A stretch of 9,297 bases of DNA from the NCBI GenBank assembly GCA_002433055.1, contig DJHJ01000003.1, positions 1-9,297 of the forward strand, given 5' to 3'. A program made the translations under genes and the position numbers. This document shows, piece after piece, positions 6,845 to 9,297 of the stretch. The number at the start of each line of letters is the position of its first letter. Position 1 is the first letter of the stretch. This DNA is from Acidobacteriia bacterium UBA6623. GTDB taxonomy: Bacteria; Acidobacteriota; Terriglobia; Bryobacterales; UBA6623. Below the pieces are notes generated by a model. That model was not told the DNA's origin and searched no databases. It saw nothing but the letters and a program-made list of their open reading frames with translations.

Positions 6845-8776
6845 TTAGTCATCTTCTTGCTGGCCCGCTAACCGCTCGATCACAGAAAGATCCTCTAGGG
6901 TTGTGATATCACCTGTGACCTTGTCGGAGGTGACAATTTCACGCAACAGTCGGCGCATAATTTTGCCACTGCGTGTTTTGGGCAACCCGTCACTAAAACG
7001 AATTTGCTCGGGACGCGCAAATTTGCCAATCTCGTTTGCTACCCATTCTCGTAGTTCTGATGCCAAAGCTTCATCAGCTTCCCAACCTTTTTTCGGTGTT
7101 ACGAAAGCAACAACAGCTTGACCGGTGACCTCATGAGGTTTGCCAATCACAGCTGCCTCGGCGACCGCCTCGTGTCGGACAAGCGACGATTCCAATTCAG
7201 CTGTGCTGAGGCGATGACCGCTGACATTCATCACATCATCAACACGACCTAGAACCCAGATATAACCATCGGAGTCGCGCCTTGCTGCATCACCAGTGAA
7301 GTAAATACCAGGAATTTGTGACCAGTACTGTTGTCTGAAACGTTCAGGATCACCCCAGATGGTTCGCATCATAGATGGCCAAGGTTTTTTAATGACAAGA
7401 AAGCCTTCACCTCCTGATTCGACAGAACTGCCGTCCATTGTGACCACATCAGCAACGATACCCGGCAGCGGAAAGGTTGCCGATCCCGGCTTTGTTGGAG
7501 TCGCCCCCGGTATTGGAGAAAGCATTACAGAACCTGTTTCGGTTTGCCACCAGGTGTCAATGATGGGGCAACGCGTTCCACCGATGATGTTGTGATACCA
7601 ATCCCAAGCGGCAGGGTTTATTGGTTCACCGACCGAACCTAGAAGTCGCAAACTCGATAGGTCGTGTTTTTTTGGCCACTCGTCGCCGAATTTAATAAAA
7701 GCTCGAATTGCTGTTGGAGAGGTATAGAAAACATTAACACGATACTTTTCTATCAGCCTCCAAAATCTATCGGGCTGAGGATGGTCGGGTGCTCCTTCAT
7801 AGATGACTGTTGTCGCGCCAGCTAGTAGCGGCCCGTACACTATGTAGCTGTGACCAGTTACCCAGCCTATATCTGCAGCACACCAATAGGTGTCCTCATC
7901 TTTGATGTCAAAAACCCAATCCATAGTGGCACGAACCTGCGTTTGATAACCTCCAGTTGTGTGAACAATACCCTTAGGCTTGCCAGTTGTTCCTGAAGTG
8001 TAAAGCACGTAAAGAGGGTGCTCTGAATCAAGTTCTTCGGCTGGGCAAATTTCCGAAGCATCAGCTTCGAGTTCAGCCCAATCGTGATCACGTTCTGGCT
8101 GCATCGCGATATCACTGTGTGTTCTTCGATATACAATGCAGTGTTCGACACCTGGGCAATCCTGTAGTGCCTCATCAACTGCTGGTTTGAGTGCTACCTC
8201 TTTGCCACGTCTATAACCCCCATCGGCCGTGATCACGATTTTGGCATCTAAGTCGAGTATGCGAGTTTTCAAAGCTTCAGCAGAAAATCCCCCAAAAACG
8301 ACACTATGGGTTATTCCCAACCTTGCGCAGGCAAGCATTGCAATGGGTAGTTCAGGCACCATTGGCATGTATAGAATGGCACGTTCTCCAGTTTTGCAAC
8401 CCAGTCCCTTGAGAACATTCGCAAAACGGCAGACTCGGCGATGTAGCTCTTGGTAGGTGATGGTTTGAGTGTCACCAGGTTCCCCTTCCCAAATAATTGC
8501 TGCTTTGTTTTTTCGTGACGTTGTTAGATGGCGATCAATTGCGTTGTAGGATAGATTCGTCGTTGCATCTAGAAACCACTTCGCAAATGGTGGTTTCCAT
8601 TCAAGCACTTTTGACCATTTACTGAACCAATGTAGGTTCCTCTCGGCAAAATCTGCCCAAAACTCCTCAGGTGTTTCAACAGCTCTTTGGTTCAGGCTGT
8701 GGTAGTCTTCCATGCTACTAACATGTGCTTGGCTGGAAAAATTTGTGGAGGGTCGATATGTCTTATCAGTTGCCAT
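6845..8776 (-). CDS. acs: Acetyl-CoA synthetase (AMP-forming)
   Basis: The enzyme activates acetate with ATP and CoA through acetyl-AMP to give acetyl-CoA, in the cytoplasm. The start at complement 8776 (MATDKTYRPSTNF) has GGAG 5 nt upstream. A longer frame to 8914 lacks a ribosome-binding site and adds non-homologous residues. The 643-aa length matches the family (E. coli 652). Motifs in order: P-loop YTSGTTGKPKG 259-269; acetate-pocket W305-V306-T307; WWQTETG 409-415, where W410 limits the acyl chain to acetate or propionate size; the hinge region GRVDDVMNVSGHR 510-522 with D513 and R522; and PKTRSGKIMRR with K605, the lysine acetylated by Pat-type enzymes in Salmonella (K609 there). Residue numbers run a constant four below Salmonella Acs. 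The gene looks intact. It converges with the transglycosylase gene across 38 bp with no convincing terminator, and is divergent from the lipoprotein gene at 9080. Confidence 0.97.
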   Translation of the reverse strand: MATDKTYRPSTNFSSQAHVSSMEDYHSLNQRAVETPEEFWADFAERNLHWFSKWSKVLEWKPPFAKWFLDATTNLSYNAIDRHLTTSRKNKAAIIWEGEPGDTQTITYQELHRRVCRFANVLKGLGCKTGERAILYMPMVPELPIAMLACARLGITHSVVFGGFSAEALKTRILDLDAKIVITADGGYRRGKEVALKPAVDEALQDCPGVEHCIVYRRTHSDIAMQPERDHDWAELEADASEICPAEELDSEHPLYVLYTSGTTGKPKGIVHTTGGYQTQVRATMDWVFDIKDEDTYWCAADIGWVTGHSYIVYGPLLAGATTVIYEGAPDHPQPDRFWRLIEKYRVNVFYTSPTAIRAFIKFGDEWPKKHDLSSLRLLGSVGEPINPAAWDWYHNIIGGTRCPIIDTWWQTETGSVMLSPIPGATPTKPGSATFPLPGIVADVVTMDGSSVESGGEGFLVIKKPWPSMMRTIWGDPERFRQQYWSQIPGIYFTGDAARRDSDGYIWVLGRVDDVMNVSGHRLSTAELESSLVRHEAVAEAAVIGKPHEVTGQAVVAFVTPKKGWEADEALASELREWVANEIGKFARPEQIRFSDGLPKTRSGKIMRRLLREIVTSDKVTGDITTLEDLSVIERLAGQQEDD

Positions 8777-8827
8777 ATAATCTCCGATTATTGATAACAA
8801 GGCCGAATCATAACACTCATGCCATAA

Positions 8828-8873
8828 CTCAATATTGATACCACACCCGGCCCGAGTGTTCTTCTGTATTGAG
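8828..8873. promoter_or_regulatory. Nested, nearly concentric inverted repeats upstream of acs (candidate operator)
   Basis: The inner palindrome at 8843-8859 reads ACACCCGGC then CCGAGTGT: eight paired positions around C8851 with a single mismatch (C8847/A8855). An outer pair, CTCAATA 8828-8834 and TATTGAG 8867-8873, is centred at 8850.5, essentially the same axis. The left arm is also part of the perfect 10-bp palindrome TCAATATTGA (8829-8838). The element lies 52-97 bp upstream of the acs start. That would suit a dimeric regulator site or a leader hairpin. No regulator family can be assigned from sequence alone. Confidence 0.45.
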
Positions 8874-9009
8874 AGTTTGATGACAAAGTCAGTTTCTTGC
8901 GTGCTCAGTGCCACTGATGAAGTAGATACCTCTTCAGGGCGTTTTTACAGGGTTCCTACGACGACAATCCGTTTAATTTGGACGCTTGAATTATACGGCA
9001 CGTATATTT

Positions 9010-9034
9010 CTACTGGTTCGTGGGAACCTAGTAG
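9010..9034 (+). promoter_or_regulatory. Ten-base-pair hairpin ahead of the lipoprotein gene
   Basis: CTACT 9010-9014 plus GGTTC 9015-9019 pair with GAACC 9024-9028 plus AGTAG 9030-9034. The loop is GTGG and the only defect is a single bulged T at 9029. The 3' side ends 45 nt before the ATG at 9080. It directly follows the candidate -10 box TATATT (9003-9008), so it could be an operator at the start site or a 5'-end stem of the mRNA. No T-run follows, so it is not an intrinsic terminator. Confidence 0.5.
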
Positions 9035-9079
9035 GGTAAAGGCATTGCTACACTATAGGGTCTTGAGCAGGAGTTACTT

Positions 9080-9297
9080 ATGAGATTCGCCAAGGTTGCT
9101 CTGATTCCAATTTTCGCGATGGTGTTGTTTGCACTTGGATGTGGACCATCGAGCCCACCGGAAACCCCTGTGGTGGAAGAAGTTGAGGTAAAAGAACCCA
9201 CACCAAAACCAACTGAAAAGGTTGATGAAGAGTCAAAGCCTGAAGAAACGGCAAAGATTGAGCAACTCGTCTCACCGAAACCGAAACCGAAACCGAA
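9080..9297 (+). CDS. Predicted lipoprotein with Pro/Glu/Lys-rich N-terminus, 3' truncated by window end
   Basis: ATG 9080 has AGGAG (9069-9073) 6 nt upstream. The first 72 codons are visible with no stop. The signal peptide (MRFAKVALIPIFAMVLFALG) ends at Cys21, giving FALG-C, an acceptable though not canonical lipobox because Ala rather than Leu is at -3. After Cys21 the chain is disordered and charged: PSSPPETPVVEEVEVKEP, then Lys/Glu/Pro-rich sequence, ending in a PKPKPK run. The likely role of this part is an extended spacer from the lipid anchor across the periplasm to a downstream domain not in the window, such as a peptidoglycan-binding or pilin-like domain. I do not recognise a family. 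The coding frame has a good ribosome-binding site and its own upstream hairpin, so it is very likely a real gene. Confidence 0.8.
   Translation, partial: MRFAKVALIPIFAMVLFALGCGPSSPPETPVVEEVEVKEPTPKPTEKVDEESKPEETAKIEQLVSPKPKPKP
9275..9297 (+). repeat. CCGAAA hexamer tandem repeat encoding Pro-Lys, cut by window end
   Basis: CCGAAA occurs three times in a row from 9275, and a fourth copy is cut after CCGAA at 9297. It encodes alternating Pro-Lys within the lipoprotein. Exact DNA-level repetition (not just codon-level) suggests slippage-type expansion, and copy number may vary between strains or between assemblies. Confidence 0.85.

Larger units (their letters stand above)
8777..9079. other. 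Divergent intergenic region between acs and the lipoprotein gene
   Basis: This 303-bp stretch contains no protein that I can support. It must hold the promoters of acs (minus strand) and of the lipoprotein gene (plus strand). For the plus strand, TTGGAC (8978-8983) and TATATT (9003-9008) are plausible -35 and -10 boxes, but the spacer is 19 bp, longer than ideal. For acs, TATGAT on the minus strand is a possible -10, without a well-spaced -35. Two inverted-repeat elements in the region are listed separately. An 82-codon plus-strand ORF across it starts at TTG and shows no protein-like features. Confidence 0.5.

Noticed and set aside
7867..8178. 103-aa minus-strand ORF inside acs
   Set aside because: Same-strand out-of-frame shadow of a fully intact, motif-complete acs gene.
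8777..8914. N-terminal extension of acetyl-CoA synthetase by 46 residues
   Set aside because: ATG at complement 8776 has a GGAG site at the right distance and gives the family's normal length; the extension is unlike Acs and would cover the candidate operator.
8835..9083. 82-aa plus-strand ORF whose TGA overlaps the lipoprotein ATG
   Set aside because: It starts at TTG without a ribosome-binding site, covers the inverted-repeat elements, and has no recognisable composition or motif. The ATGA overlap alone is not enough.
9078..9275. 65-aa minus-strand ORF opposite the terminal lipoprotein
   Set aside because: Shadow of the Pro/Lys-rich coding region; the plus-strand frame has a signal peptide, a lipobox and a good ribosome-binding site.
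1..9297. CRISPR array, insertion sequence, tRNA or phage elements
   Set aside because: I found no direct-repeat/spacer pattern, transposase-like ORF, terminal inverted repeats, tRNA cloverleaf or integrase; all large ORFs are core envelope or metabolic genes.

Overview
The window reads as chromosomal housekeeping DNA from a diderm (Gram-negative-type) bacterium. GC content is about 48%, estimated by eye from a few lines. The BamA barrel resembles Acidobacteriota BamA proteins: a long insertion follows the RGF motif, then a 'PIYRLAFPGGDT...NLEYRIP' block. The moderate GC would suit a marine or other uncultured member. This placement is an inference from remembered family features, not from a search.

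Layout, left to right: (1) The 3' part of the RNase P RNA gene rnpB (+), cut by the window start, occupies about 1-361. It carries a large structured insertion after P17. (2) bamA (+, 558-3539) encodes the outer-membrane protein insertase. (3) skp/ompH (+, ATG 3656-4213) encodes the periplasmic chaperone that hands unfolded outer-membrane proteins to BAM. (4) An MltD-like lipoprotein lytic transglycosylase with six LysM domains (+, 4353-6806) follows. (5) acs (-, 6845-8776) encodes acetyl-CoA synthetase and converges on the transglycosylase across 38 bp. (6) A 303-bp divergent intergenic region holds two clear inverted-repeat structures. (7) The start of a Pro/Lys/Glu-rich lipoprotein (+, 9080 onward) runs off the window inside a CCGAAA hexamer repeat.

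Functionally, bamA, skp and the transglycosylase form a same-strand envelope-biogenesis block: OMP insertion, OMP chaperoning and peptidoglycan remodelling. The lpxD-fabZ-lpxA genes that often follow bamA-skp are absent. acs is a complete, motif-perfect metabolic enzyme with no evident link to the envelope genes.

I do not see a wholly new multigene system. The points most worth a second look are: the roughly 140-nt insertion in rnpB with a self-consistent fold; tiny ORFs placed just ahead of all three envelope genes, two of them in frame with the gene; the duplicated SSPFEDV motif in the BamA N-terminal linker; the five-fold LysM expansion; and two compact inverted-repeat elements between acs and the terminal lipoprotein gene.
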